Part shown: positions 14,723 to 22,860 of the stretch, in pieces
Layout: each line of letters begins with the position of its first letter
Numbering within the stretch: position 1 is the first letter of the stretch
Assembly (NCBI GenBank): GCA_900552315.1
Contig: URZM01000013.1
Span: forward strand, 1-22,976
Reading direction: 5' to 3'
Source: an uncultured Bacteroidales bacterium
GTDB taxonomy: Bacteria > Bacteroidota > Bacteroidia > Bacteroidales > Muribaculaceae
DNA length: 22,976 nucleotides
Made by a program: the position numbers and the translations under genes
Notes under the pieces: generated by a model
The model's input: the letters and a program-made list of their open reading frames with translations, nothing else
What the model was told of the DNA's origin: nothing
Database searches by the model: none

Positions 14723-15796
14723 ATGAGACTCAAATACCTGTACATCATAAGCCCCATGCTGGCGCTCCTGGCAGCCTGCTCGGGAGAAGACAAGAAGGAG
14801 GGCGCAGACAAGGCCCAGGCCGAGGAGACCCCCACCGTGAAGGTGGAGCGCGTGGAGACGCAGAACGTGGAGCAGGTGTTCTCCTACACCGCATCCACCG
14901 AGGCCGACAAGGTGAATAACATTTCCTCATCCATGCCACTGCGCATCGAGCGAATCCTGGTGGACGAGGGCCAGAACGTGGCCGCCGGTCAGCAAGTGGT
15001 GGTGCTCGACGACGTGAACACCACCAGCTACGAGCTGAACGTGAGCACCGCCCAGGCGCAGCTGAACAACGTGCAGCTGGAGTATAACCGCGCCAAGGAG
15101 CTGCTGGCCATAGGCGGGGGCACCCGCCAGCAGGTGGACCAGCTCGCCCTGCAGCTGGAGACGGCCCGCAACAATGTGGCAAGCGCGCGCCGCGCCCTGG
15201 AGAACGCCCGCGAGAACAGGGTGCTGACAAGCCCAGTGAGCGGAGTGGTCACGGCACGCAACTATGACCCCGGCGACATGACGGGCACACTCCCCATACT
15301 CACCGTGGCGCAGGTGCGCCCCATAAAGGCGGTGATAAACGTGTCAGAGACCGAGTACTCGCGCGTGCACACCGGCATGAGCGTGGACCTCACATTCGAC
15401 ACCTACGGAGAAGAGGCTTTCACCGGCACCATCTCCAAGATAATGCCCACCGTGGACCCCACCACCCGCACCTTCGGCGTGGAGATAACGCTCCCCAACA
15501 CCGACGGCCGCGTGCTGCCCGGCATGTTCGGCCGCGCCTCCCTCACCTTAGGCGAAGCCAACCACGTGGTGGTGCCTGACCGCGCCGTGGTGAAGCAGCA
15601 AGGCTCCGGTGACAAATACATATACGTCTACAACCCCGAGTCCTCCACGGTCAATTTCGTGAAGGTGGAGCTGGGCCAGCGCCTGGGAGCCGCCTACGAG
15701 GTGATAAGCGGCATAGAGCCGGGCCAGCTCGTGGTCACCAGCGGCCAGAACGCCCTGGCCGACGGCAAGAAAGTGCGACTCGACAAGCAAAAGTGA
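14723..15796 (+). CDS. RND efflux membrane-fusion (periplasmic adaptor) lipoprotein
   Basis: The protein has 357 residues. It has a lipoprotein signal with lipobox LLAAC19 (C19-S-G-E-D), so it is anchored at the inner membrane and reaches the periplasm. The domain order is typical: a lipoyl half-motif (IERILVDEGQNVAAGQQVVVLDD), an alpha-helical hairpin (residues about 95-160, QAQLNNVQLEYNRAKELLAI), the second lipoyl half (RVLTSPVSGVVTARNYDPGDM), a beta-barrel (VRPIKAVINVSETEYSRVHTGM) and a membrane-proximal domain at the end. It bridges the RND permease to the TolC channel. It lies 24 bp after the TolC gene and 20 bp before the permease gene, and is almost certainly in one operon with both. 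Confidence 0.94.
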   Translation: MRLKYLYIISPMLALLAACSGEDKKEGADKAQAEETPTVKVERVETQNVEQVFSYTASTEADKVNNISSSMPLRIERILVDEGQNVAAGQQVVVLDDVNTTSYELNVSTAQAQLNNVQLEYNRAKELLAIGGGTRQQVDQLALQLETARNNVASARRALENARENRVLTSPVSGVVTARNYDPGDMTGTLPILTVAQVRPIKAVINVSETEYSRVHTGMSVDLTFDTYGEEAFTGTISKIMPTVDPTTRTFGVEITLPNTDGRVLPGMFGRASLTLGEANHVVVPDRAVVKQQGSGDKYIYVYNPESSTVNFVKVELGQRLGAAYEVISGIEPGQLVVTSGQNALADGKKVRLDKQK

Positions 15797-15816
15797 TTTC
15801 CTAAGACCCATACGAT

Positions 15817-18800
15817 ATGAGTATATACGGCGCGGCGGTGAAACGCCCGGTGATGACCACGCTCTGCTTCGTGGCCGTCATCATAATGGGACTCTTTTCC
15901 CTGGTCAAACTCCCCATAGACCTCTACCCGGACATCGACACCAACACCCTGATGGTCATAACGATGTACCCGGGCGCGAGTGCCGAGGACATAGAGCAGA
16001 ACCTCACAAAGCCTCTGGAGAACACTCTCAACTCCGTGGAACACCTCAAGCACATCACCTCGCAAAGCCGTGAGAACACCTCGGTCATCACCCTGGAGTT
16101 CGAGTACGGCTACGACATAGACGTGCTCACCAACGACGTGCGTGACAAACTCGACATGGTGGAGTCTTCCCTGCCCGACGACGCGCAGAACCCCATCATA
16201 TTCAAGTTCTCCACAGACATGATACCCATCTGCCTGCTCTCCGTGGAGGCCAAGGAGAGCATGGCGGGGCTCTACAAGATTCTGGACGACGCGGTGGTGA
16301 ACCCCCTGGCGCGCGTGGACGGCGTAGGCTCCGTGAGCATCTCCGGAGCGCCCAAGCGCGAGATTCACGTGTACTGCGACCCCAAGAAGCTCGAGGCATA
16401 CAACCTGAGCGTGGAGCAGATCTCGTCCCTCATCTCGGCGGAGAACCGCAACACTCCCGGCGGCGCCTTCGACGTGGGCTCGAACACCTACTCGCTGCGC
16501 GTGCAGGGCGAGTTCGAGGACTCCAGGCAGATGGCCGACATTCCGGTGGCCTCCTTCGAGGGACGCACCATCTATCTCAAGGACGTGGCGCGCATCGACG
16601 ACTCTCTGGAGGAGCGCACGCAGCGCACCTACGTGGGGGGACAGCAGGGAGCCATGATCATAATCCAGAAGCAGAGCGGCGCCAACTCCGTGAAGATTTC
16701 CGAGGAGGTGATGAAGATGCTGCCCAAACTGCAGAAGAACCTCCCCTCCGACGTGAAGCTCGGAGTGATAGTCGACACCTCCGACAACATACGCAACACC
16801 ATAGCCTCCCTGGAGGAGACCGTTCTGTACGCCCTCCTGTTCGTGATGATCGTGGTGTTCCTGTTCCTGGGGCGCTGGAGGGCCACCCTCATCATCGTGA
16901 TAACCATACCCGTCTCCCTCATCGCCTCGTTCATATACCTGGCGGCCACGGGCAACACGCTCAACATCGTCTCCCTCTCGGCCCTCTCGATATCTATAGG
17001 CATGGTGGTGGACGACGCCATAGTGGTGCTTGAGAACGTCACCACCCACATAGAGCGAGGGTCCGACCCCAAGCAGGCCGCCGTGCACGGCACCAACGAG
17101 GTGGCCATCTCCGTGGTGGCCTCCACCCTCACCCTGATAGCCGTGTTCTTCCCCCTGACGCTTGTCACGGGCATGACCGGCGTGCTGTTCCGCCAGCTCG
17201 GATGGATGGTCTGCATCATGATGGTGATATCCACCACCTGCGCCCTCACCCTCACCCCTATGCTCTGCAGCCAGTGGCTCAGGCTCAACAACCACCACTC
17301 CTGGCTATACCGCGTGTTCTTCACCCCCATAGAGAAGGCGCTCGACGCCTTCGACAACGGCTACGCCCGCCTGCTGGGCCTCGTGGTGCGCCACCGCACC
17401 ATAACCGTGCTGGTATGTCTGGGCACCTTCGTCGGGTCCATATTCCTGATGAAGCATGTGGGCACCGAGTTCTTCCCGACCCAGGACAACGCGCGCATAG
17501 GCGTGAGCCTGGAGACACCGATAGGCACACGCGTGGAGATAACCCAGGAGGCCGTGGCACGGCTCGACTCCCTGTGGCGCTCCAAGTATCCGGAGCTGAA
17601 GGTGGTGAGCTACACCGCCGGCCCGGCAAGCTCGGACAACACTTTCGCATCCCTCTCCGACAACGGCTCCCACATAGTGGAGATGAACATAGCCCTCACC
17701 GACCCCGGCGACCGCGACCGCACCATCACCGAGATAGCGGACGACATGCGCAAGGACCTCAAGGGATTCCCCGAGTTCAAGAAGGCGCAGGTCAACGTGG
17801 GGGGTGGCCGAGGCATGGGCATGGGAGGCCAGAACACGGTGGATTTCGAGATATACGGCTATGATTTCGCCGAGACAGACTCCGTGGCAGCCTCCCTCAA
17901 GCAGATTCTCGAAGGCATACACGGCACGGCCGACGTGACCATATCCCGTGGAGACTACCAGCCGGAATACCACGTGGACTTCGACCGCGAAAAGCTGGCC
18001 ATGCACGGCCTGAACATGCAGACCGTGGCATACGCCCTGCGCAACCGCATCAACGGCGCCATCTCCTCCCAGTTCCGCGAGGACGGCGAGGAGTACGACA
18101 TAAAGGTGATGTACGAGCCCGAGAGCCGCACGGACATCTCCGACATCGAGAACATAGCCGTCACGACTCCCACAGGCACGCAAGTGCGTGTACGCGACAT
18201 AGGCGCCGTGGTGGAACGCTACACGCCCCCTACCATCGAGCGCAAGGACCGCGAGCGCCAGATCACCGTCTCCGCCGTGGTGGACGGCGTGCCCATGAGC
18301 CAGGTGGTGGCCGACGCACAGATGGAGATTGACAAGATGCACCTGCCCGCAGGAATCACCATTGAGCTTTCCGGCTCCTACGAGGACCAGCAGGACTCCT
18401 TCGGAGACCTGATGATGCTCGGAATCCTGATAATAATACTGGTGTACATAGTCATGGCAGCCCAGTTCGAGAGCCTCACATACCCCGGCATCATCATGAC
18501 CTCGCTGCTCTTCGCCTTCTCCGGCGTGTTCCTCATCCTCTACCTCACGGGCCACACCCTCAACGTCATGAGCATGATCGGAGCCATAATGCTTATCGGC
18601 ATCGTGGTCAAGAACGGTATCGTGCTCATAGACTACATCACCCTCAACCGCGAGCGTGGCATGGGTATCCGCACCGCCGTGATAGACGGCGGCAAGAGCC
18701 GTCTGCGCCCTGTGGTCATGACCACCCTGACCACAATCCTCGGCATGGTGCCGATGGCTGTGGGCTCGGGCCAGGGCTCGGAGATGTGGAAACCTATGGG

Positions 18801-18969
18801 CGTGGCCGTCATCGGCGGCCTCACGTTCTCCACCATCCTCACCCTGCTCTTCGTCCCGGTGCTGTACTGCTCCTTTGCCGGACGCGGCGTGAAACGCAAC
18901 CGCCGCAAGATGCGCAAGGCCCACAAGAAAACCGCCCCGCTTGAACACAAAAAATCCGACTCAGAATGA
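15817..18969 (+). CDS. RND-family efflux pump permease (HAE1-like)
   Basis: The protein has 1050 residues, full length for AcrB/MdtB-type permeases. The first membrane helix (MSIYGAAVKRPVMTTLCFVAV) is followed by a large periplasmic porter loop, the central helix set, a second porter loop and a final helix set. The proton-relay residues are intact: the Asp pair D399-D400 in SIGMVVDDAIVVLEN and lysine K932 in GIVVKNGIVLID. It is a proton-driven inner membrane pump exporting hydrophobic or toxic molecules with the adaptor and TolC channel. The last codons (RNRRKMRKAHKKTAPLEHKKSDSE) form a highly charged tail of about 30 residues. The stop overlaps the next gene by four bases (ATGA). The substrate is not readable from sequence. 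Confidence 0.96.
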   Translation: MSIYGAAVKRPVMTTLCFVAVIIMGLFSLVKLPIDLYPDIDTNTLMVITMYPGASAEDIEQNLTKPLENTLNSVEHLKHITSQSRENTSVITLEFEYGYDIDVLTNDVRDKLDMVESSLPDDAQNPIIFKFSTDMIPICLLSVEAKESMAGLYKILDDAVVNPLARVDGVGSVSISGAPKREIHVYCDPKKLEAYNLSVEQISSLISAENRNTPGGAFDVGSNTYSLRVQGEFEDSRQMADIPVASFEGRTIYLKDVARIDDSLEERTQRTYVGGQQGAMIIIQKQSGANSVKISEEVMKMLPKLQKNLPSDVKLGVIVDTSDNIRNTIASLEETVLYALLFVMIVVFLFLGRWRATLIIVITIPVSLIASFIYLAATGNTLNIVSLSALSISIGMVVDDAIVVLENVTTHIERGSDPKQAAVHGTNEVAISVVASTLTLIAVFFPLTLVTGMTGVLFRQLGWMVCIMMVISTTCALTLTPMLCSQWLRLNNHHSWLYRVFFTPIEKALDAFDNGYARLLGLVVRHRTITVLVCLGTFVGSIFLMKHVGTEFFPTQDNARIGVSLETPIGTRVEITQEAVARLDSLWRSKYPELKVVSYTAGPASSDNTFASLSDNGSHIVEMNIALTDPGDRDRTITEIADDMRKDLKGFPEFKKAQVNVGGGRGMGMGGQNTVDFEIYGYDFAETDSVAASLKQILEGIHGTADVTISRGDYQPEYHVDFDREKLAMHGLNMQTVAYALRNRINGAISSQFREDGEEYDIKVMYEPESRTDISDIENIAVTTPTGTQVRVRDIGAVVERYTPPTIERKDRERQITVSAVVDGVPMSQVVADAQMEIDKMHLPAGITIELSGSYEDQQDSFGDLMMLGILIIILVYIVMAAQFESLTYPGIIMTSLLFAFSGVFLILYLTGHTLNVMSMIGAIMLIGIVVKNGIVLIDYITLNRERGMGIRTAVIDGGKSRLRPVVMTTLTTILGMVPMAVGSGQGSEMWKPMGVAVIGGLTFSTILTLLFVPVLYCSFAGRGVKRNRRKMRKAHKKTAPLEHKKSDSE

Positions 18970-19259
18970 AAGCCATATTCATATCCTACGACCAGGCGCA
19001 CCACGACGCCATAATCGAGATTCTTGACCGTCATGCCTGCCGGGGCTTCACCGGCTTCGGCATAGTGCAGGGGCGCGGCTCCAGCCGCGGAGAGCCGCAC
19101 TACGGCTCGCACGCCTGGCCCTCGCTGGCACAGGCCATCATCACCATGGTGCCTGACCGCACGGCCCCGCTCGTGCTCGATGCCCTGCACGCCCTCGACG
19201 AGTGCAAACCCAAGCTGGGGCTGCGCGCCTTCCAGTGGAACATAGAGGAGAGCATCTGA
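18966..19259 (+). CDS. PG0541-family transporter-associated protein (P-II-like fold)
   Basis: The protein has 97 residues. I recognise the PG0541 family from MKAIFISYDQAHHDAIIEILDR, the CRGFTGFGIVQGRG loop, the EPHYGSHAWPSLAQAIITMV stretch and a C-terminal WN. The beta-alpha-beta pattern resembles P-II-type ferredoxin-like regulators, with the GRG loop at the usual T-loop position. In Bacteroidales the gene typically follows RND permease genes, which is the basis of the name. It overlaps the permease gene by four bases and its own stop (TGA) shares a base with the next ATG. Ligand binding and direct control of the pump are inference. It has no membrane helix and is presumably cytosolic. Confidence 0.88.
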   Translation: MKAIFISYDQAHHDAIIEILDRHACRGFTGFGIVQGRGSSRGEPHYGSHAWPSLAQAIITMVPDRTAPLVLDALHALDECKPKLGLRAFQWNIEESI

Positions 19260-19810
19260 TGGAGACGGCGCATATATACCAAGGACGCCCCGCCGACACC
19301 TCGGGCTGCTCCGAGCCGGAGCGCCTCGTCTACGACTTTCTGGACCACACCGGGGTGGAATACACCACCCTCACCCACCCTGCCTCCTTCACCATGGAGG
19401 AGTGCGAGGCGGTGCGCGCACGCATCGGCGCACCCGTGTTCAAGAACCTCCTGCTCACCAACAAGCAGCAGACCCTCTGGTTCCTGCTCATGATTCCAGC
19501 CGACAAGCCTTTCAAGACCAAGTATCTATCCTCCCAGCTCGGCTGCGCCCGTCTCTCCTTCGCCCCCGCCGAGGCCATGGAACGCTTGCTGCGCATAAAG
19601 CCGGGGGCAGTATCCCCGCTCGGGCTGATACACGACGGCGGCCACGCTGTACGCCTCATAGTGGACCGGGACCTTCAGGGAGTCCAGAGGTATGCCTGCC
19701 ACCCCTGCATAAACACCGCCAGCGTGGCCATGACGCTCTCAGACCTTCTCGACAAGGTTATCCCTGCCACCGGCCATGACTACACATGGGTGGACCTGCT
19801 GCCATCCTGA
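19259..19810 (+). CDS. ProXp-ala/PrdX-type aminoacyl-tRNA deacylase (prolyl-tRNA editing domain)
   Basis: The protein has 183 residues. The ATG at 19259 overlaps the previous TGA by one base (TGATG), so I prefer it to a more upstream start at 19202. It belongs to the YbaK/INS superfamily: an N-terminal helix (LVYDFLDHTGVEYTTLTHP), a catalytic-lysine phrase VFKNLLLTNKQQ (K62), GAVSPLGL and INTASVAMTLSDLLDKV near the C-terminus. Family members hydrolyse wrongly charged Ala-tRNAPro and prevent mistranslation of proline codons. There is no tRNA synthetase gene beside it. The odd partner is the efflux operon, to which it is coupled through the overlap with the P-II-like gene. I infer co-translation, not a shared biochemical role. 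Confidence 0.9.
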   Translation: METAHIYQGRPADTSGCSEPERLVYDFLDHTGVEYTTLTHPASFTMEECEAVRARIGAPVFKNLLLTNKQQTLWFLLMIPADKPFKTKYLSSQLGCARLSFAPAEAMERLLRIKPGAVSPLGLIHDGGHAVRLIVDRDLQGVQRYACHPCINTASVAMTLSDLLDKVIPATGHDYTWVDLLPS

Positions 19811-19833
19811 CCGCGTCGGGCGGAAACATCGAC

Positions 19834-19879
19834 ACATCAAGGGAGGCGGACTCATAAAGCAGTCCGCCTCCCTTGATGT
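19834..19879 (+). terminator. Perfect 19-bp hairpin after the efflux operon
   Basis: The arms at 19834-19852 and 19861-19879 are exact reverse complements (core GGGAGGCGGACT), with an 8-base loop. It lies 24 bases past the deacylase stop. There is no T tract on either side, so it may end transcription poorly, or it may mark a processed or protected 3' end. Confidence 0.55.
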
Positions 19880-19991
19880 ATGCGAACAGGCAGCGTGACG
19901 GCAATCAGGATATTTCACGCCCGTTGTGTTAAAATTTACGTCCCCTCCCTTTTCTTAAACTACTTCAAGCCTCTTTATGACAATACTGTCG

Positions 19992-19999
19992 TATTTTTG
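19992..19999 (+). promoter_or_regulatory. Likely -7 box for the 862-residue T9SS gene
   Basis: TATTTTTG fits TAnnTTTG. It gives a leader of about 90 bases before the ATG at 20097. No -33 TTTG is at the usual spacing. The rest of the 217-base gap after the hairpin at 19834-19879 shows no gene. Confidence 0.45.
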
Positions 20000-20096
20000 C
20001 AATCGAGAATCCAAATACAGCGTCAGCGTATGCTCCTAACCGGAACCCTCAGCCAGGATAACCGCAAATCTATCATATCAACTAAATATTGTTACT

Positions 20097-22685
20097 ATGG
20101 CAAATTTCTATCGTAATCTCAGAGCTTGTTCTCTGGCACTGACCTTAGGGCTGTCGGCCTCGGCCCTGGCCCGGAACCTCTCTGTGGCCGGAGAGCCATC
20201 CGACGCGTTCACGTTCGAGGTCTCAAACGTCACGGCAAACAGCCTCGACCTGACGATAACGCCGACCGACGACTCCATCAAGTATTACTGGGACCTGAAG
20301 CCTAAAGAGACTTTCGACGCCGAGGGCGGCTCTGACAAGGTCATCGACAACCACATCGCCCAATGGACGGCCGAGGCTAACTCATACGGTGACGGCACCA
20401 CATGGCAGGAGATGATGGGATATTACCTGCACGAGGGCGTGACACAGGAACAGTCGCTCGGAAATTACAAGACACTGTTCAGCGGCGTGGAGTATGTGGT
20501 CTACGCCTTCGGAATGGATCCACAGGGAAACCCGACGACTCAGGTCGGAACGACATCTTTCACGACGCTGGGAGTCACCCCCTCCCAGAACACGTTCTCG
20601 ATCAAGCTCGACGAGGTGTACTCCGACGGCTACCGCATGGGGGCCAAGGCGTCCGTGACGACCTCCAACGCCGACACGTACACTATGCGTTGCGTGCCAA
20701 AGCAGTTCTACGACAAGTTCGACCACACGCCCGGCTCCATCGGCGAAAAGCAATTCATCTCCAACAACATCACCCCGTATCTCGACGACGCACAAGACCT
20801 CACGTCCGGTGACAAGCAGTTCTCGTTCACATACCTGACCGAAGGTGAGACATACTATCTGTGCGCGGTCGGACTCAACGAGGACCTCGTGCCGACGACA
20901 TCAGTGACCGCACTCCAGTTCGTATGCAAGGAACAGACCGAACCTGTGCTCCCCTCCGACGCCTTCGCCTTCGAAGTCTCAAACGTCACGGCAAACAACC
21001 TCGACCTGACGATAACACCGGCCGACAACTCCATCAAGTACTACTGGGACCTGAAGCCTAAACAGACCTTCGACGCCGAGGGCGGAGCCGACAAGGTCAT
21101 CGACAACCACATCGCCAAATGGACAGCCGAGGCCGACTCCTACGGCTACGGCACCACATGGCAGGAGATGATGGGTTATTCCCTTCACGAGGGCGTGACA
21201 CAGGAACAGTCGCTCGGAGATGACAGGACCCTGTTCAGCGGCATGGAGTATGTGGTGTACGCTTTCGGAATGGACCCCGAAGGTAACCCGACAACGCAGG
21301 TGGGCACGACATCCTTCACCACCGTGGCCGTCACTCCCTCCCAGAACACGTTCTCAATCAAGCTCGACGAGGTGTACCCCGACGGATACCGCATGGGGGC
21401 CAAGGCGTCCGTGACGACCTCCAACGCCGACACGTACACCATGCGCTGCGTGCCCAAGCAATTCTACGACAAGTTCGACCACACGCCCGGCTCCATCGGC
21501 CAGTTGAATTTCATAGCCAACAATATCACACCCTTTGTCGATGCCGACAAACTGGTGAGCGGCAACCAGCAGTTCACATTCACCTCTCTGGTCGAAGGCG
21601 ATGACTATGTGCTTTGCGCGGTAGGACTTGACGAGAACCTTATACCTACCACAGATGTCACTACCCTTCCCTTCAAATGCGAGCCTACGAACAATTACAG
21701 CATCAAGCTGAGCGTGACCGATGTCACTCCCATGAACGCCAAGATAAAGATCGAGCCTTCAGACCCCGACCTGCACTACTATTTCGATGTGGCAAGCCCC
21801 GAGGTAATCGAGAACCACGGCGGCTATGACAACATACCTGACGGCCTCTGCATCGACTGGTGGAAATGGATTGCCGAGATGTATGGCGGAGAGGTAACAT
21901 GGCAAGAGGTCATGGCACAACAGCTTACTTCAGGGACAATAGACTCCACGGCAGCAGAACTGATCAGTGAAAGAGGCATGAGCAATATCTACTGGAACGG
22001 CGACTGGGTATTATACGCGGTAGGTTTCGATGAGAATGGCAATGTGATCGCAGGTCCAGCCACCTTCGAGTTCACGACTCCCGATACAGAGAAAAGCGAC
22101 CTGACCTTTGAGTTTGAACTTATCGGGGCCGAGCATGACGAGGAACACAGCTGGGCCGGCCATGATACCTTCATCGCCACCATAGACGTGTATCCATCCC
22201 GAACGGGTGAGAATTTCAAAGTCGGCCAGGCCACCGGACGTATCTTCGACCAATGGATAAGCTCCGATATGGAAAATGAGTACATCAAGAGCCAGTTCCT
22301 CGAAAGGGCTGCCGACTTCTCGGATGCGGTACGCATACAGTGCCCGGGCCTTGAAGTCTCGGAATACGGCGGCTCAATCGCATCGTACTATCTGCTTGCC
22401 ATGGGATGGAACGAGGGTCCCACGACCCCTATCTATAAAGTGGAGTTCGACTATGACATGCTCTCCGGGCTTACCATAAAAGAGAGCGACAGCGCGGCGG
22501 TGTTCGGCGGGGAAGGCTACATCCGTCTCACCGGCGAGAGCGACGGGGCAGCCGTCTACTCCGTGTCAGGACAGATGATAGGCGCCATACGTCCCGAGAG
22601 CGCAATCTCCGTGCCCGCAGGCATATACCTGGTGCGCTATTCAGCTGACGGCAAGGCATTGACAAAGAAAGTGATGGTGAAATAA
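20097..22685 (+). CDS. Large secreted repeat protein with T9SS sorting domain
   Basis: The protein has 862 residues. Residues 1-25 (ending ALA, then R-N-L) are a signal peptide. Three units of about 250 residues follow, each made of two Fn3-like domains A and B: residues 34-285, 286 to about 528, and a diverged unit from about 532 to 790. The A domain has the phrase IKYYWDLKPK and TTWQEMMGY; B has MRCVPKQFYDKFDHTPGSIG. The last 70 residues (AVYSVSGQMIGAI..PAGIYLVRYSADGK..TKKVMVK) are a T9SS type A sorting domain. The protein is therefore surface displayed or secreted; the ligand is unknown. A -7 box TATTTTTG lies at 19992-19999, about 100 bases before the ATG, and a strong terminator follows at 22758. 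Confidence 0.9.
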   Translation: MANFYRNLRACSLALTLGLSASALARNLSVAGEPSDAFTFEVSNVTANSLDLTITPTDDSIKYYWDLKPKETFDAEGGSDKVIDNHIAQWTAEANSYGDGTTWQEMMGYYLHEGVTQEQSLGNYKTLFSGVEYVVYAFGMDPQGNPTTQVGTTSFTTLGVTPSQNTFSIKLDEVYSDGYRMGAKASVTTSNADTYTMRCVPKQFYDKFDHTPGSIGEKQFISNNITPYLDDAQDLTSGDKQFSFTYLTEGETYYLCAVGLNEDLVPTTSVTALQFVCKEQTEPVLPSDAFAFEVSNVTANNLDLTITPADNSIKYYWDLKPKQTFDAEGGADKVIDNHIAKWTAEADSYGYGTTWQEMMGYSLHEGVTQEQSLGDDRTLFSGMEYVVYAFGMDPEGNPTTQVGTTSFTTVAVTPSQNTFSIKLDEVYPDGYRMGAKASVTTSNADTYTMRCVPKQFYDKFDHTPGSIGQLNFIANNITPFVDADKLVSGNQQFTFTSLVEGDDYVLCAVGLDENLIPTTDVTTLPFKCEPTNNYSIKLSVTDVTPMNAKIKIEPSDPDLHYYFDVASPEVIENHGGYDNIPDGLCIDWWKWIAEMYGGEVTWQEVMAQQLTSGTIDSTAAELISERGMSNIYWNGDWVLYAVGFDENGNVIAGPATFEFTTPDTEKSDLTFEFELIGAEHDEEHSWAGHDTFIATIDVYPSRTGENFKVGQATGRIFDQWISSDMENEYIKSQFLERAADFSDAVRIQCPGLEVSEYGGSIASYYLLAMGWNEGPTTPIYKVEFDYDMLSGLTIKESDSAAVFGGEGYIRLTGESDGAAVYSVSGQMIGAIRPESAISVPAGIYLVRYSADGKALTKKVMVK
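20196..21680 (+). repeat. Tandem 756-bp duplication inside the T9SS cargo gene
   Basis: Copy 1 starts at 20196 and copy 2 at 20952, a clean 756-bp period (252 residues). From about 20574 to 20744 (copy 2: 21330-21500) I count only about eight differences in 170 bases, nearly all silent. Beyond 20744/21500 the copies drift apart quickly, including the loss of one codon in copy 2 (DDAQDL versus DADKL). A third, more diverged unit continues downstream. Confidence 0.9.
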
Positions 22686-22708
22686 TATCCATCAGCATAA
22701 GAGTAAGT

Positions 22709-22740
22709 TTAGAGGTTGTTTAAAAACAACCATACTCTAA
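22709..22740 (+). other. AT-rich hairpin before the terminator
   Basis: GTTGTTT and AAACAAC (22715-22721; 22724-22730) pair as an inner stem, and TTAGAG (22709-22714) can pair with CTCTAA (22735-22740) around it, with a four-base bulge. It precedes the strong terminator and could be part of the 3' end of the mRNA. Confidence 0.45.
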
Positions 22741-22757
22741 GTTGATTAATGGTGATG

Positions 22758-22791
22758 GGGGCGTGCCGCAAAAGAGGGCACGCCCCTTTTT
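22758..22791 (+). terminator. Strong intrinsic terminator after the 862-residue T9SS gene
   Basis: The stem GGGGCGTGCC (22758-22767) pairs perfectly with GGCACGCCCC (22777-22786); the loop has nine bases and TTTTT follows. This is a textbook intrinsic terminator, about 70 bases past the stop codon. Confidence 0.9.
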
Positions 22792-22860
22792 CATAAAACA
22801 ACTTGGCTTTTCTCGCGTTACTATAATGAAGCATAACCCGAAAAACCGAATAACTATAGC

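Noticed and set aside
15694..18948. Two long open frames on the minus strand (534 and 547 codons)
   Set aside because: They mirror the RND permease gene codon by codon and consist of His/Val/Gly-rich low-complexity sequence. The permease itself is unmistakable.
19202..19258. Longer start for the deacylase gene
   Set aside because: The extra residues overlap the PG0541 gene and do not resemble the family; the TGATG overlap at 19257-19261 is a more natural start.
19880..20116. 78-codon open frame in the gap before the large T9SS gene
   Set aside because: It crosses the promoter box and runs past the start of the next gene, with no recognisable features.
20196..21680. Repeat that could suggest an array such as CRISPR
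   Set aside because: The unit is 756 bp, lies in frame in a coding region and has no short direct repeats with spacers.
22800..22860. TTGGCT ... TATAAT as a sigma-70-like promoter for the nitroreductase gene
   Set aside because: The spacing is only about 13 bases and Bacteroidota use a different consensus; I could not support it.
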